DNA from: Parapedobacter sp035556095
Lineage (GTDB): Bacteria > Bacteroidota > Bacteroidia > Sphingobacteriales > Sphingobacteriaceae
Direction: 5' to 3'
Assembly (NCBI RefSeq): GCF_035556095.1
Contig: NZ_DATMFT010000029.1
Span: 62,001-126,000 of the forward strand
Length of the DNA stretch: 64,000 nucleotides
Below are positions 33,751 through 42,907 of the stretch, piece after piece; position 1 is the first letter of the stretch, and each line of letters begins with the position of its first letter. The notes beneath the pieces were generated by a model. That model saw only the letters and a list, made by a program, of their open reading frames with translations. It had not been told where the DNA came from and ran no database searches. Both the position numbers and the translations under genes were made by a program.

Positions 33751-33879
33751 ATGTAATTGCCTTACAGACATTCTGTTCAAATGCGTTAAATACCGCTATA
33801 CAGCTCAAAATTTATACCAACTTACAAGATGTTTTTTTTCGATATGACCGTTGCGCCTTTCGGCTCTACGGTACACGCT

Positions 33880-34289
33880 TTACGAACATTCGTGTAGTGT
33901 GGTGTACAAATCGAAAACGGTCCTGCCGTAATCAAAGTATTCGTCCTGCGGTTGGTTCACCTCGGCCACTGCTCCGAAAAACTCCTGCTGGTCGCGATCC
34001 AATGAAACGATATCTACCGATACCTCTTCATAGTGACGGAATACTTTGTGTATAAGTCCGTCGCTTTCATCATCCTGTTTGTCAAATCAGTCCTCGTTTT
34101 CATAGATGAAGTTGGCCCAAGCATTGAACCACTCTTGCTCAGCAACGGACGGGGCTATGTAATTCCACCAGCTCACGGTTGTGGTAGATGACTCCCTTAT
34201 TGAAATCAGCCACATCTATCGTAAGCCCCTCTTCCAGTATAAGGAGGTCTTTAGTGAATTTTTCACATTATAAAGCTATTCAGCTTCAT
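33880..34289 (-). pseudogene. Degraded gene of unknown family (frameshifts and stop)
   Basis: No intact ORF exists here, but the minus strand holds consecutive protein-like pieces. A possible ATG at 34289 gives MKLNSFIM, and then the frame shifts near 34265. The next piece reads EKFTKDLLILEEGLTIDVAD and continues to NRELVEL. A second shift near 34170 leads to SWWNYIAPSVAEQEWFNAWA. An in-frame TGA lies at 34087-34089, and the rest continues KVFRHYEEVSVDIVSLDRDQ and DYGRTVFDLYTTLHECS to a stop at 33880. The combined product would have about 135 residues. I do not recognise the family. It marks the left edge of the foreign block. Confidence 0.55.
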
Positions 34290-34334
34290 CTTTTTTCCTA
34301 AGTGGATGTCGCTGAATAATTGATTTTCGAGATA

Positions 34335-34466
34335 TTAATCTATTAAATCGTTGGCAATAATCTTGGTTGCTTTGTAATCGTGGGAAATGTTAAAGCTTTG
34401 GCCGGATTCAAAATAGAATGTATCCCAAGAATAATCAGTGTTGTCAAATTCTTTGTATTTATTTTT
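34335..34466 (-). pseudogene. C-terminal gene fragment
   Basis: In a frame different from the longest ORF, the minus strand encodes about 40 residues that look like a protein end: FDNTDYSWDTFYFESGQSFN, then HDYKATKIIANDLID and a stop. There is no start, and the fragment overlaps the end of the efflux pump gene. It is probably a remnant of a gene cut by rearrangement. Confidence 0.35.
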
Positions 34467-37400
34467 TCAATTCTTTTTTTCGATAAGTCGAATAAAATAC
34501 TTGCGGTAATACCGTAAGCGACAAAATCATACAAATCAACAATCCACCTACAATCATAATGGCGAGCGGTTTCTGAATTTCTGAACCCATTCCCGACGAA
34601 AGTGAGGCAGGAAGCAACCCTAATGAACCCATAAGTGCAATCATTACAATTGGTCGGATTCGGTCATATACTCCTTTTGAAACTGCTTCTTTGAGGTTCA
34701 TTTTTCTGAAATTGTCTTTCATTACTGCAATCAGAATGATACTGTTTATGGTATTCACCCCAAAGAGAATGATAAACCCGATTCCTGCGGAAATACCAAA
34801 AACAGTTCCCGTCAGCCAAAGCGAAATAAACCCTCCTATAAAGGCAAACGGAATGGTACTTGAAGCTATCAATGTGTCTTTAATCGTTCCGAAATTGAAA
34901 TACAACAGGAATAAAATCAACAGTAAAACAGCGGGAACAATGACAGCCAACTGTGCTGTTGCTCTTTCTTTACTTTCAAATTCTCCTGCCCAAACCACTT
35001 TGTTGTCTTCCGGGATGTTTGTCTTTTCGGCTACTTTGGCTTTTGCTTCTGCAATCGTACTACCCAAATCCCGTCCCTCTACGCTAAACCCAACTGCTAT
35101 ATATCGACTGCTTCCTTCCCGATAAATAAATGCCGGTCCGGTAATATAGCTGATAGTTGAAATCTCCCGTAATGGTATTTTTGCTCCTGACTCAGTCGGA
35201 ATCAAAATATCGCCTATTTTTTCATCATCATCACGGTATTCTTTGGCAAAACGAATACTTACATCAAACATTCGGTCTTCTTCGTAGAACGTGGTAACGG
35301 CACTCCCTCCGATTGCCATTTCGACAACAGCCTGAGCGTTCGCCATATCTACTCCGTACCTAGCCATTTTATGGTCGTGGAGCTGAATACGAAGTTCGGG
35401 GAGTCCGATATTTCGATATACATTCAAATCTTCAATTCCCTGTACATTGCTGATAGCGTCTGCAACCTGGTCTGCATATTGTTCGAGCTTGAACAGATCA
35501 TTTCCAAAAACTTTCACTACCAACGAACTCTTAACCCCTGCCACATATTCCTCCACATTGTCTTGAATAGGTTGGCTGAAGCCGAAAACAATTCCAGGAT
35601 AGGTCTGTAATTCATTTCGCATTTCTTCGACAAGCTCGTCTTTTGAAAGTTTGCTTTTCCATTCTCTTTCAGCGTATAGCTGAATATGAAACTCAATATT
35701 AAAAAAACCAGTCGGGTCTGAGCCATCGTTAGGTCTTCCGACTTGGTTCAAGACAAATTTTACTTCTTCAAACGCTCTTATTTTATCTTTCATTTCTTTT
35801 GCCAAACGGGTAGATTCCCCAAGATTGACACTATTTGGAAGTGTGGCTCTTACATACAATGCTCCCTCGTTCAGTTTCGGGATAAACTCTGTTCCGTAAT
35901 TCATGAAGCGGATTCCGCAAATGGTAATCAGAGCGACAAAACCTAAAATGGTCAGTTTTCTTCTCCGTTCACTCCACAAAAACATGTTGTACATCGTTTT
36001 TTTGAAAAACCTCGATATGAAATTCTCCTTTTCGACAATATTTTCACGAAGTAAAAATTTACACATAACCGGGACATAGGTAATACTCAAAATCAACGAA
36101 CCCAAAAGTGCATATCCCAATGTAAAGGCTAAGGGCGAAAACATTTTCCCCTCTACTTTCTGAAAAGAAAAAATCGGGATAAGTGCCACAATCAGGATAA
36201 TCTGTGCGAAAACAATGTAACCTGCCACACTTCCTGCACTTTTTTTGATAAGCCCCGATTTCGACATTTTATTAAAAACGGGAGTCCCGACTTTATGAGC
36301 CTTTTTTTCCATGGCTACAAAGACGGTTTCGACAATCACAAGCGTTCCTTCCAAAAGCAATCCGAAGTCAATCGCACCCATTGAAATCAGATTGGCAGGC
36401 AAGCCTTGAATACGCAACATCGTAATAGCAAACAGAAACGAAAGCGGAATAACGGAAGCTACAATAACTGTTGTTCGCCAATTATATAAAAAGATAAAGA
36501 CAATAACCGAAACAAGGAAAATTCCCTCTAAAATATTTTTAGCAACGGTGCTTACGGTAGCATTTACTAATTCTGTACGGTCGATAAAAGGCTCGATTTT
36601 TACATCTTTTGGAAGAATGGTGTTGTTCAATTCTTCAATTTTTTCTTTTAATTTTGGTATTACTTCGTCAGGGTTTTCGCCACGTAGCATAATCACAACG
36701 CCCTGTACCAAATCATCTTCGTCTTGTAGTCCGACCTGTCCCAATCTTGGCTTGGCAGAAATCTCCACCTGGGCTACGTGCTTTACCAAAATCGGTGTAT
36801 TGCCACGAACTTCAATCAATATGTTTTCAATGTCTTCCGTTTTTTCCAAAAGCCCGACTCCCCGAACCACATAAGCCTGTGAACCTCTTTCAATGACATC
36901 GCCACCTACGTTGATATTGCTTTTTGAAACGGCTTCATACACGTCCAACGACGATAAATCATAATTTGCCAACTCGGTCGGATTGATTTTGATTTCGTAA
37001 ATCTTTTCTTCTCCTCCAAAACTCACAATATCAGCTATTCCCGGAACGGAAACCAATTCCCGTTCGATTACCCAATCCTGAATGGTAGTTATTTCTTTTA
37101 TAGGTCTGTTGCTTCGGATAACATAGCGAAAAATTTCCCCCGTAGCTCCGTAAGGCGGTTCAATTTCAGCTTCTGCTCCGTCGGGCAAGTCAATTCCTTG
37201 CAGACGGTTTGAGGCATATTGTTGGGCATAAAAATCATCGACGTTATCGTCAAAAATTACAGTAACTACCGACAATCCGAATAATGAAATGGAACGTACT
37301 TCCGATTTTTTCGGAATAGTATTCATCTGTTTCATGATCGGAAGCGTGACAAACTTTTCGATTTCTTCTGCACTTCTTCCCGACCATTGTGTAATAATTC

Positions 37401-37551
37401 TAGCTCTTGTGTTGGTTACATCTGGAAAGGCTTCAATAGGCGTATGCTTTAAACTGATAATGCCCACAACGACCAATAATCCCGTTAGGAAAAAAATGAT
37501 AATCGGGTTTTTCAGTGAAAAAGCAACTATATTTTGAATGAATTTTTGCAT
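34459..37551 (-). CDS. Heavy-metal efflux RND pump, CusA/CzcA family
   Basis: A 1030-residue HME-type RND protein with twelve helices and two large periplasmic loops. The first helix and head are typical (IPIEAFPDVTN-like: HTPIEAFPDVTNTRARIITQ). Helix 4 carries the proton-relay motif as MGAIDFGLLLEGTLVIVE: DFG, then an acidic residue that is Glu where most CzcA proteins have Asp. It is the last gene of an operon with adaptor and outer-membrane channel (18-bp gap). Together they move metal cations from periplasm to outside. Cu/Ag or Co/Zn/Cd specificity cannot be settled from the sequence alone. Confidence 0.93.
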   Translation of the reverse strand: MQKFIQNIVAFSLKNPIIIFFLTGLLVVVGIISLKHTPIEAFPDVTNTRARIITQWSGRSAEEIEKFVTLPIMKQMNTIPKKSEVRSISLFGLSVVTVIFDDNVDDFYAQQYASNRLQGIDLPDGAEAEIEPPYGATGEIFRYVIRSNRPIKEITTIQDWVIERELVSVPGIADIVSFGGEEKIYEIKINPTELANYDLSSLDVYEAVSKSNINVGGDVIERGSQAYVVRGVGLLEKTEDIENILIEVRGNTPILVKHVAQVEISAKPRLGQVGLQDEDDLVQGVVIMLRGENPDEVIPKLKEKIEELNNTILPKDVKIEPFIDRTELVNATVSTVAKNILEGIFLVSVIVFIFLYNWRTTVIVASVIPLSFLFAITMLRIQGLPANLISMGAIDFGLLLEGTLVIVETVFVAMEKKAHKVGTPVFNKMSKSGLIKKSAGSVAGYIVFAQIILIVALIPIFSFQKVEGKMFSPLAFTLGYALLGSLILSITYVPVMCKFLLRENIVEKENFISRFFKKTMYNMFLWSERRRKLTILGFVALITICGIRFMNYGTEFIPKLNEGALYVRATLPNSVNLGESTRLAKEMKDKIRAFEEVKFVLNQVGRPNDGSDPTGFFNIEFHIQLYAEREWKSKLSKDELVEEMRNELQTYPGIVFGFSQPIQDNVEEYVAGVKSSLVVKVFGNDLFKLEQYADQVADAISNVQGIEDLNVYRNIGLPELRIQLHDHKMARYGVDMANAQAVVEMAIGGSAVTTFYEEDRMFDVSIRFAKEYRDDDEKIGDILIPTESGAKIPLREISTISYITGPAFIYREGSSRYIAVGFSVEGRDLGSTIAEAKAKVAEKTNIPEDNKVVWAGEFESKERATAQLAVIVPAVLLLILFLLYFNFGTIKDTLIASSTIPFAFIGGFISLWLTGTVFGISAGIGFIILFGVNTINSIILIAVMKDNFRKMNLKEAVSKGVYDRIRPIVMIALMGSLGLLPASLSSGMGSEIQKPLAIMIVGGLLICMILSLTVLPQVFYSTYRKKELKK

Positions 37552-37569
37552 TTTGGAATAATTAGTTGA

Positions 37570-38652
37570 TTAGTTATGGAGAGCTTCAAAAATCAAAAGT
37601 TGATTTTTGGTAATGATTTTTTCATTTTCGTCCAATCCGTTTTCGATATAGGTTATTCCGTTTCCTTTGGTCAGTAACGTAACTTCCCGTGATTCAATAT
37701 GGCAGTCGTCTTTGTAAACCAAGACGTAATTCTCCCCGTTGAAAAACACCAAACACGAAGTCGGAACGACTACTTTTTGTTGGTTGGTTTTTTTAAGAGC
37801 AATGATGTCGGCTATCATTCCGGGCTTTAGCTTAAAACTCTCGTTATCCAATACAATACGGGCTTTCAGCACTTTTGCATTTTCGTCCAAAACCTGTGAA
37901 ATCACATCTATTCTACCTCTGAAAATTTCGTCGGGATATGAAATTGTTTTGATTTCAACCTCCATTCCTTTGCTTATGTGGGCAATATCCGTAGCATAAA
38001 TATTTGCCATAGCCCACACGTTATTTAAATCAGAAATCGAAAAAAGAGGTTCTCCCTCATCGGTTACAGTTGTTCCCGAATTGATATTTTTAGTCGTAAT
38101 GATTCCCGACGCGGGTGCTTTTATCTGAAACACGTTTTTGGTACTGCTTGCACTGTACAGGCTCAAATTGTTCTCAATTTTTTGTTTTTCAGATTCCAAG
38201 ACCTGAAGATTGTTTTGTGATTCAATCAAATCCCTGTTTGACGAAATCCCGTCCTTAAACATTTGTTCTTTGGCACTCAAATCTACTTTTGCAATTTCAA
38301 TCTGTGCTTTCAACGAACGTAATGCTGCCTGAAGTGAACTCAATTCCGTACTTTGCATTTCTGCCAAAACCTGTCCTTTGGTTACAGCATCTCCTAAAGA
38401 AAAATAGGTGCTGGATATAATACCGTCTACAAGACTTACAAAATGTACAACCTTATCGGGATTGGATTCTATACTGCCTGTTAAATGGATTCTCTCTGTA
38501 ATAACTTGTTTTTCGGCAGTCGTGATTTCGGTAATGCTTTTGTTTTTCTCGTTCAGACAGAACTTCTCTTTCTGAATGGCCTTAAATTCTTCTCTATGCT
38601 GACAACCGATAAGAAGTAGAATAAATGAAACGGGTATAATGAATTTTTTCAT
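37570..38652 (-). CDS. RND periplasmic adaptor (CusB/CzcB family) lipoprotein
   Basis: A 360-residue membrane-fusion protein with a lipoprotein signal (MKKFIIPVSFILLLIGC). The biotinyl-lipoyl-like domain halves flank a helical hairpin: VVHFVSLVDGIISSTYFSLG before it and FQIKAPASGIITTKNINSGT after it. The hairpin (about residues 100-150) is rich in Glu/Lys/Leu and forms the coiled coil that docks with the TolC-type channel. The beta-barrel and membrane-proximal domains follow. It links the pump at 34459 and the channel at 38670; the gaps between the genes are 17-18 bp. Confidence 0.92.
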   Translation of the reverse strand: MKKFIIPVSFILLLIGCQHREEFKAIQKEKFCLNEKNKSITEITTAEKQVITERIHLTGSIESNPDKVVHFVSLVDGIISSTYFSLGDAVTKGQVLAEMQSTELSSLQAALRSLKAQIEIAKVDLSAKEQMFKDGISSNRDLIESQNNLQVLESEKQKIENNLSLYSASSTKNVFQIKAPASGIITTKNINSGTTVTDEGEPLFSISDLNNVWAMANIYATDIAHISKGMEVEIKTISYPDEIFRGRIDVISQVLDENAKVLKARIVLDNESFKLKPGMIADIIALKKTNQQKVVVPTSCLVFFNGENYVLVYKDDCHIESREVTLLTKGNGITYIENGLDENEKIITKNQLLIFEALHN

Positions 38653-38669
38653 CTTTTTATGATTATGGA

Positions 38670-39941
38670 TTAAAGGTCTTTTCCTAATGAATAATTGAGT
38701 TCTTCTGCTTTCTGATTGACTTCTTTTCGGGCTTCTAAAATGATTTTTTTGTTATTCAGATATACGTCCATAAAATCGAAATACTCCAACATGCTTACGT
38801 TTCGGGAAGTGAAATTTTTGGTATAATTCTCCAAAAGCAAATCCAAATCTGCTTCATAATCTGTTTCGATTTTATTCAGAAAGTCAATCGCCTGTTGCAA
38901 TGATTTATAGGACAGAGATATTTCGTTTTCGATAGTCAGCACCGTTTGCTCTTTCTGCACTTTGGCGTTTTCGATACTGATTTGAGCTTTTCTGATATTC
39001 CCTTTATTTTGGTTGAAAATTGGCAAATCAAACGAAACGCCAAGCCCAACAAAGTCAAACATTGTGCTTCCGTTTCGGTCGTAATTCACTCCGAAATTCA
39101 AATCGGGAATACGTTGTGCCTTTTCATATGCCAATAGTTTATTGGAATAGTCTTCTTCCAACAAAGCTAATTTATAATCGGGGCGATTCTCTTTGGCACG
39201 GTCTGCAATCTGCTCAAGGAAAACAGACTGATAAGATTGAGGATTTTTCACAAAACCGTCATCGGTGATTTCGATAATAACCGCAGGATTGACACGAAGT
39301 AATAATTTGAGTTCTTTTTGGATTTCGTTGGATTGACGTGTAAGCTCCAAAATCTCTTTGTTGATTTCGAGTTCCTGTGCCTTTAACCGAACATATTCTG
39401 CCTTTGAAATATTGCCTTTGTTGAGTTGATTTTGGTAGGCATTGGTCAGTATCGAAATGTTTTCAATCAGGTTTTGATGAACTTCTACCGACTGCTGAAC
39501 ATATTGCAATTCGGTTAGCTGATTGCGGAGTTCAAGTTTCAGACCTCTCAACAAATCTTCAAAATATTGCTCCGCTTTTGAAACATCGACTTCTTCTAAG
39601 GCAATGAGCTTTTTACGTTTTCCTGTCGTTTGGACTAATTGGCTGAGTTCAAAAGCAACTTGCTGGTTTCGTCCAAAATTACCAAAAAAGGGCGGAGAGG
39701 GTTCTACGGTTGAGTTTTTCCAAAGGTTTATTTCACTTATCGAAAATTCGGGGTTGTGCCACGTTTTAGCCAGAATTACTTCGGCTTGTTGGCTTTCGAT
39801 ATTGAGTTTTTCAGAAATTAAGAGAAGGTTGTTCTGCAAAAACATTGTTTCTGCTTCTTGCTTCGAAATTTTGAGTGTTTCTTGTGCGTGTGACTGTAAA
39901 CCGAAGTTTATACAAACATATAATAAAATGATTCGTTTCAT
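38670..39941 (-). CDS. TolC-family outer-membrane channel (CusC/CzcC type)
   Basis: A 423-residue exported protein with signal peptide MKRIILLYVCINFGLQSHAQ. Two TolC repeats of long helices are visible: residues 25-220 (KISKQEAETMFLQNNLLLIS start) and 230-420, the second containing PDYKLALLEEDYSNKLLAYE and LPIFNQNKGNIRKAQ, the conserved loop before the last helices. It forms the outer-membrane exit duct of the efflux complex and is the first gene of the operon. The intergenic region of 71 bp upstream contains three CTTAAA-type repeats that may bind the response regulator. Confidence 0.92.
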   Translation of the reverse strand: MKRIILLYVCINFGLQSHAQETLKISKQEAETMFLQNNLLLISEKLNIESQQAEVILAKTWHNPEFSISEINLWKNSTVEPSPPFFGNFGRNQQVAFELSQLVQTTGKRKKLIALEEVDVSKAEQYFEDLLRGLKLELRNQLTELQYVQQSVEVHQNLIENISILTNAYQNQLNKGNISKAEYVRLKAQELEINKEILELTRQSNEIQKELKLLLRVNPAVIIEITDDGFVKNPQSYQSVFLEQIADRAKENRPDYKLALLEEDYSNKLLAYEKAQRIPDLNFGVNYDRNGSTMFDFVGLGVSFDLPIFNQNKGNIRKAQISIENAKVQKEQTVLTIENEISLSYKSLQQAIDFLNKIETDYEADLDLLLENYTKNFTSRNVSMLEYFDFMDVYLNNKKIILEARKEVNQKAEELNYSLGKDL

Positions 39942-39978
39942 TCTGCAACAATTAGTGTCGCAAAAGTGAACGTATCGG

Positions 39979-40018
39979 CCTTAAAAAAGGCTTAAAGCAT
40001 ATAAAATTTGACTTAAAG
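39979..40018 (-). promoter_or_regulatory. Possible response-regulator sites upstream of the efflux operon
   Basis: CCTTAAA (39979-39985), CTTAAAG (39991-39997) and CTTAAAG (40012-40018) are spaced 12 and 21 bp apart, about one and two helical turns. They lie 38-77 bp upstream of the channel gene start. Direct repeats at such spacing are typical of OmpR-type regulators. A relaxed -7 box (CACTTTTG on the minus strand, 39961-39967 region) lies nearer the gene. Confidence 0.3.
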
Positions 40019-41380
40019 TCGAGGGAATTCTACACTGAAAATATTTTTGATATTCTCTTTTGAGTGGTATTTTATTGTGGCATTGTGAATTGCAAAAATC
40101 CGTTGAGCAAGCACTAACCCAAGTCCGAAACCTTGTTGTCTTTGGGCATTATTTCCTCTGAAAAAGTGAGTGAAAATAAATTTCTGCTCATCGTTTGCAA
40201 GCGTTTTTCCCGAGTTTAAAACAATAACTGTAAGTATATCGGACGAACCGTCAAAAGTTACTTTTGCTTTTTGATTATCCGAATAAAGGACAGCATTCAC
40301 CAGTAAGTTAAGCATTGCCTGTTTAATAAGCGGTTCGTTGGCTTTCACATTTAAGATATTTTCATTAAAGTTGTGGGGTGTGAAATAAACCTCAAAATTA
40401 AAATCGGGATACAGGGTATTTATTTCTGCAATACAATTAAATACAATCTCGTCAATTCTGGCGTTAGCTTTTGTGATTTTCTGTCCTGCCTCTATTTTAG
40501 AGATTTGGAGCAACACATTGATGATATTTCCGAGTGATTTTGTTTTTTTGGTCTGTCTGTGAAGTTCGGTTTTGATTTGCTCAATATCGTTTTGCTGTTC
40601 GATTTTTTCGAGTTCGGAAACCAATACAGCAATCGGTGTTTTCAGCTCGTGAGAAATATGTTGAATACTATGTTTCTGAAACCTAAAAGCATCGTTGGTA
40701 CGCTTTAGAAGTTCATTAAATTTCTCTGTAAGATTTCTTAATTCGGAAGTTGTGGTTTTGAGTTTCAAGGGTTGGTTTTCTTCATCGCTCAAATCGTAAA
40801 CTTTAATCTTTTCTGTTAGTTCAGATATTGGTTTGGCTATGATATTAGAGAGGTAAAATGAAATCAAAAGTACAATAACAACAATCGCAACAAAAATTCC
40901 AACAAGCACTTTTTGGAGAAAATCCTTTTTGGAATACCCAAAGAAGTCATATGCTTTACTGATACCATAATATCCCTTTGAATTGTGTTCTACATAAACC
41001 CCAATCAAATCATAACCGTCTTCCTTAGTTTCAATCCAACCGTTTGAAACTGAAAGCCTGTTTAGTATGGTTTCGGATTTAACAATATCAAGACTGTCAA
41101 TACTCGAAAAAACGAGCTTCTTATTATTATTATAAATAAGCATTTTTTCATCATAGAAGTCGTGTATATATTGCTTATCAAGATATAGAGAGACCGTTTC
41201 GCTTATTTTCCCAAATTCCTCGATAAGTCCAACGGTATGTTTGATTTTTGAAAACTGCTGTTGCTGAAATTCCTCTTCACGATGAGCTGAAAACAAAACA
41301 AATACAATCACAAGCGATAAGGTAGATAGCACTATCACTGTACTCGAAAAGTATATGAGTATTTTGTTTCTGATTTTCAT
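40013..41380 (-). CDS. Sensor histidine kinase of the metal efflux operon
   Basis: A 455-residue kinase. Two transmembrane helices (about residues 8-30 and 158-180) enclose a periplasmic sensor of about 125 residues. A HAMP-like linker follows, then the phosphoacceptor HisKA motif SHELKTPIAVL, the N box NLLVNAVLYSDN and the G2 box QGFGLGLVLAQRIF. It overlaps the response-regulator gene by ATGA and lies directly upstream of the efflux operon. By analogy with CusS/CzcS it senses periplasmic metal. The periplasmic domain shows no clear His/Met cluster, so the ligand is open. Confidence 0.93.
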   Translation of the reverse strand: MKIRNKILIYFSSTVIVLSTLSLVIVFVLFSAHREEEFQQQQFSKIKHTVGLIEEFGKISETVSLYLDKQYIHDFYDEKMLIYNNNKKLVFSSIDSLDIVKSETILNRLSVSNGWIETKEDGYDLIGVYVEHNSKGYYGISKAYDFFGYSKKDFLQKVLVGIFVAIVVIVLLISFYLSNIIAKPISELTEKIKVYDLSDEENQPLKLKTTTSELRNLTEKFNELLKRTNDAFRFQKHSIQHISHELKTPIAVLVSELEKIEQQNDIEQIKTELHRQTKKTKSLGNIINVLLQISKIEAGQKITKANARIDEIVFNCIAEINTLYPDFNFEVYFTPHNFNENILNVKANEPLIKQAMLNLLVNAVLYSDNQKAKVTFDGSSDILTVIVLNSGKTLANDEQKFIFTHFFRGNNAQRQQGFGLGLVLAQRIFAIHNATIKYHSKENIKNIFSVEFPRL

Positions 41381-42060
41381 TCTATTTCCAAATAGTATCC
41401 GTAACCGATTTTGGTTTTAATTGAGTTTTTTCCAAAAGGCTTGTCGATTTTATTTCGTAGAAAATTGACATAAACCTCAATCGTATTGGTGTTTACGTCA
41501 AGCGAAGTTCCCCAAATTTCTTTTATCAAATCATTTTTCGAAATGATTTCCCCTTGGTTCTTACAGATTTTGACTAAAATTTGGTATTCTCTCGGTGTAA
41601 GCTGTATTTCCTGATTTTGTCTTTTGACCTTTTTTTGAGCGGTATTGATAAGAATACCGGAAGCAATAATAATATCATTAGTATTGTTCTCGGACTTACT
41701 TTGGCTTCTTTTGAGAAGTGAATTTACCCGCATAATCATCTCTTTCATGAAAAACGGCTTGGTCAGATAGTCATCTGCACCACTATCGAAACCCTTAATC
41801 TTATCTTCAAGCTCATCAAAAGCGGTAAGCATTAGGATGGGAGTTTGAGCATCGTATTCCCTAAATTCCTTACATAAATCAAAGCCGTTTTTCTTTGGTA
41901 AATTTATATCCATTACCACACAATCAAAAGTTTCTTTTTTTAGAAATCTTTCTGCTAAAAAGCCGTCAAAGGCACGTTCGACTGCAAAATTTTCAGCCAA
42001 CAGAGCCTCACAAATATTTTTGTTAAGTGTAGTTTCGTCTTCAATTACTAATATTCTCAT
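41377..42060 (-). CDS. OmpR/PhoB-type response regulator
   Basis: A 227-residue regulator. The receiver domain has the acidic pair (VIEDETTLNKN), the phosphoacceptor Asp in CVVMDINLPKKNGFDL, Thr in LMLTAFDE and the Lys in DDYLTKPFFMKE. The C-terminal winged helix ends with the recognition helix region (NTIEVYVNFLRNKIDKPFG). The gene is first in the two-component pair and should activate the efflux operon downstream. An exact -7 box ends just 5 bp before the start codon, so the transcript may have almost no leader. Confidence 0.95.
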   Translation of the reverse strand: MRILVIEDETTLNKNICEALLAENFAVERAFDGFLAERFLKKETFDCVVMDINLPKKNGFDLCKEFREYDAQTPILMLTAFDELEDKIKGFDSGADDYLTKPFFMKEMIMRVNSLLKRSQSKSENNTNDIIIASGILINTAQKKVKRQNQEIQLTPREYQILVKICKNQGEIISKNDLIKEIWGTSLDVNTNTIEVYVNFLRNKIDKPFGKNSIKTKIGYGYYLEIE

Positions 42061-42064
42061 GTAA

Positions 42065-42072
42065 CAAAGGTA
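42065..42072 (-). promoter_or_regulatory. -7 promoter box of the response-regulator gene
   Basis: Reads TACCTTTG on the minus strand, an exact TAnnTTTG. At -33 the triplet is ATG instead of TTG. The box abuts the start codon (42060), which implies a leaderless or nearly leaderless transcript. Confidence 0.45.
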
Positions 42073-42152
42073 ATCGAAACATATATTTAGACCATACCTA
42101 ACTTGGCAAATTGAGTTAAATTACTTATCAAAAGAATGGGCGACAAGTTATC

Positions 42153-42590
42153 TTACAACCTCCTGCTTCTCTTCTTCATTCGGTTGGCAAATTGTTCTTC
42201 CTCGTAATCCTCGCCCTGCACTTGTGGCAACAGGCCGAACGATCCCAAATCGAAACTCTGTGAATGTTCCTGCAAATTAAAAAAGTCTTTTGTTGGTTTG
42301 TGGTCTGTCGTGTTCATATTGGAAACAAGGTTGTTCTGTATTTTCAATTCGAGTTTGTTTCCGTTGTTCCACTATTCGTTAAACACATTTGCAGACAGGT
42401 TTCTGTCTAAAGCTGAACCGCTCCAAACGCTTCGGCTTTCAAGGTAGACGAACGAAATATTATAAATCCGTCCGTTGTCGTTTCTGCGGACAGTCGTATT
42501 GATGCCCTGCTCGATAAGTTACTTTTTAAATTCCGTTTTGCTTTTTGTGGTGTGTATAGCTAATTCAATGTCAAGAAATCCGTAAAAAAT
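42153..42590 (-). pseudogene. Relaxase (mobilisation protein) C-terminal relic
   Basis: The minus strand encodes one continuous protein-like frame broken by two stops. It starts YGFLDIELAIHTTKSKTEFK, meets TAA at 42519-42521, and continues LIEQGINTTVRRNDNGRIYN and SGSALDRNLSANVFNE. TAG follows at 42372-42374, then WNNGNKLELK and a tail ending GEDYEEEQFANRMKKRSRRL. The GIxTTVRxNxxGRIY and SANVFN patterns match the C-terminal part of Bacteroidota conjugative-element relaxases. The N-terminal nuclease part is absent. It shows that the metal efflux block once belonged to a conjugative or mobilisable element. Confidence 0.65.
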
Positions 42591-42868
42591 TCATTCGAGA
42601 CGAAAAGTAAAAGACTGTACAGGAAATTGTCCGTTTAAATGTAATATGACAAACAGCGATTCATATAAAACCAAAAACAGGAAAAGAAATAATTTTAGCC
42701 ACTTTTCCTATTCAGTACCTAGGATCAAAACACTATTCGGTAAAAAGATTCTACCAAAGGAGTATAATTATTTGTTAATCAACAGATTAATTATTTGTGT
42801 TTCACGCCAGTTATCCCAAAAAAGTTTCAAACACTTTTTGACATATTCTTTTAAGAGGTTGAAAATAA

Positions 42869-42907
42869 AAAAAGCTAACATATTTATTAAAAACATGTTA
42901 GCTTTTT
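42869..42907 (-). terminator. Stem-loop beside the left tRNA-Leu fragment
   Basis: AAAAAGCTAACAT (42869-42881) pairs perfectly with ATGTTAGCTTTTT (42895-42907). On the minus strand the stem is followed by T residues, like the terminator downstream of the intact tRNA-Leu. It is now an orphan. Confidence 0.65.

Noticed and set aside
33805..33830. Promoter for the glycoside hydrolase-like lipoprotein
   Set aside because: The sequence CAAAATTTA on the plus strand has one extra base compared with the -7 consensus and no -33 partner, so it is not listed.
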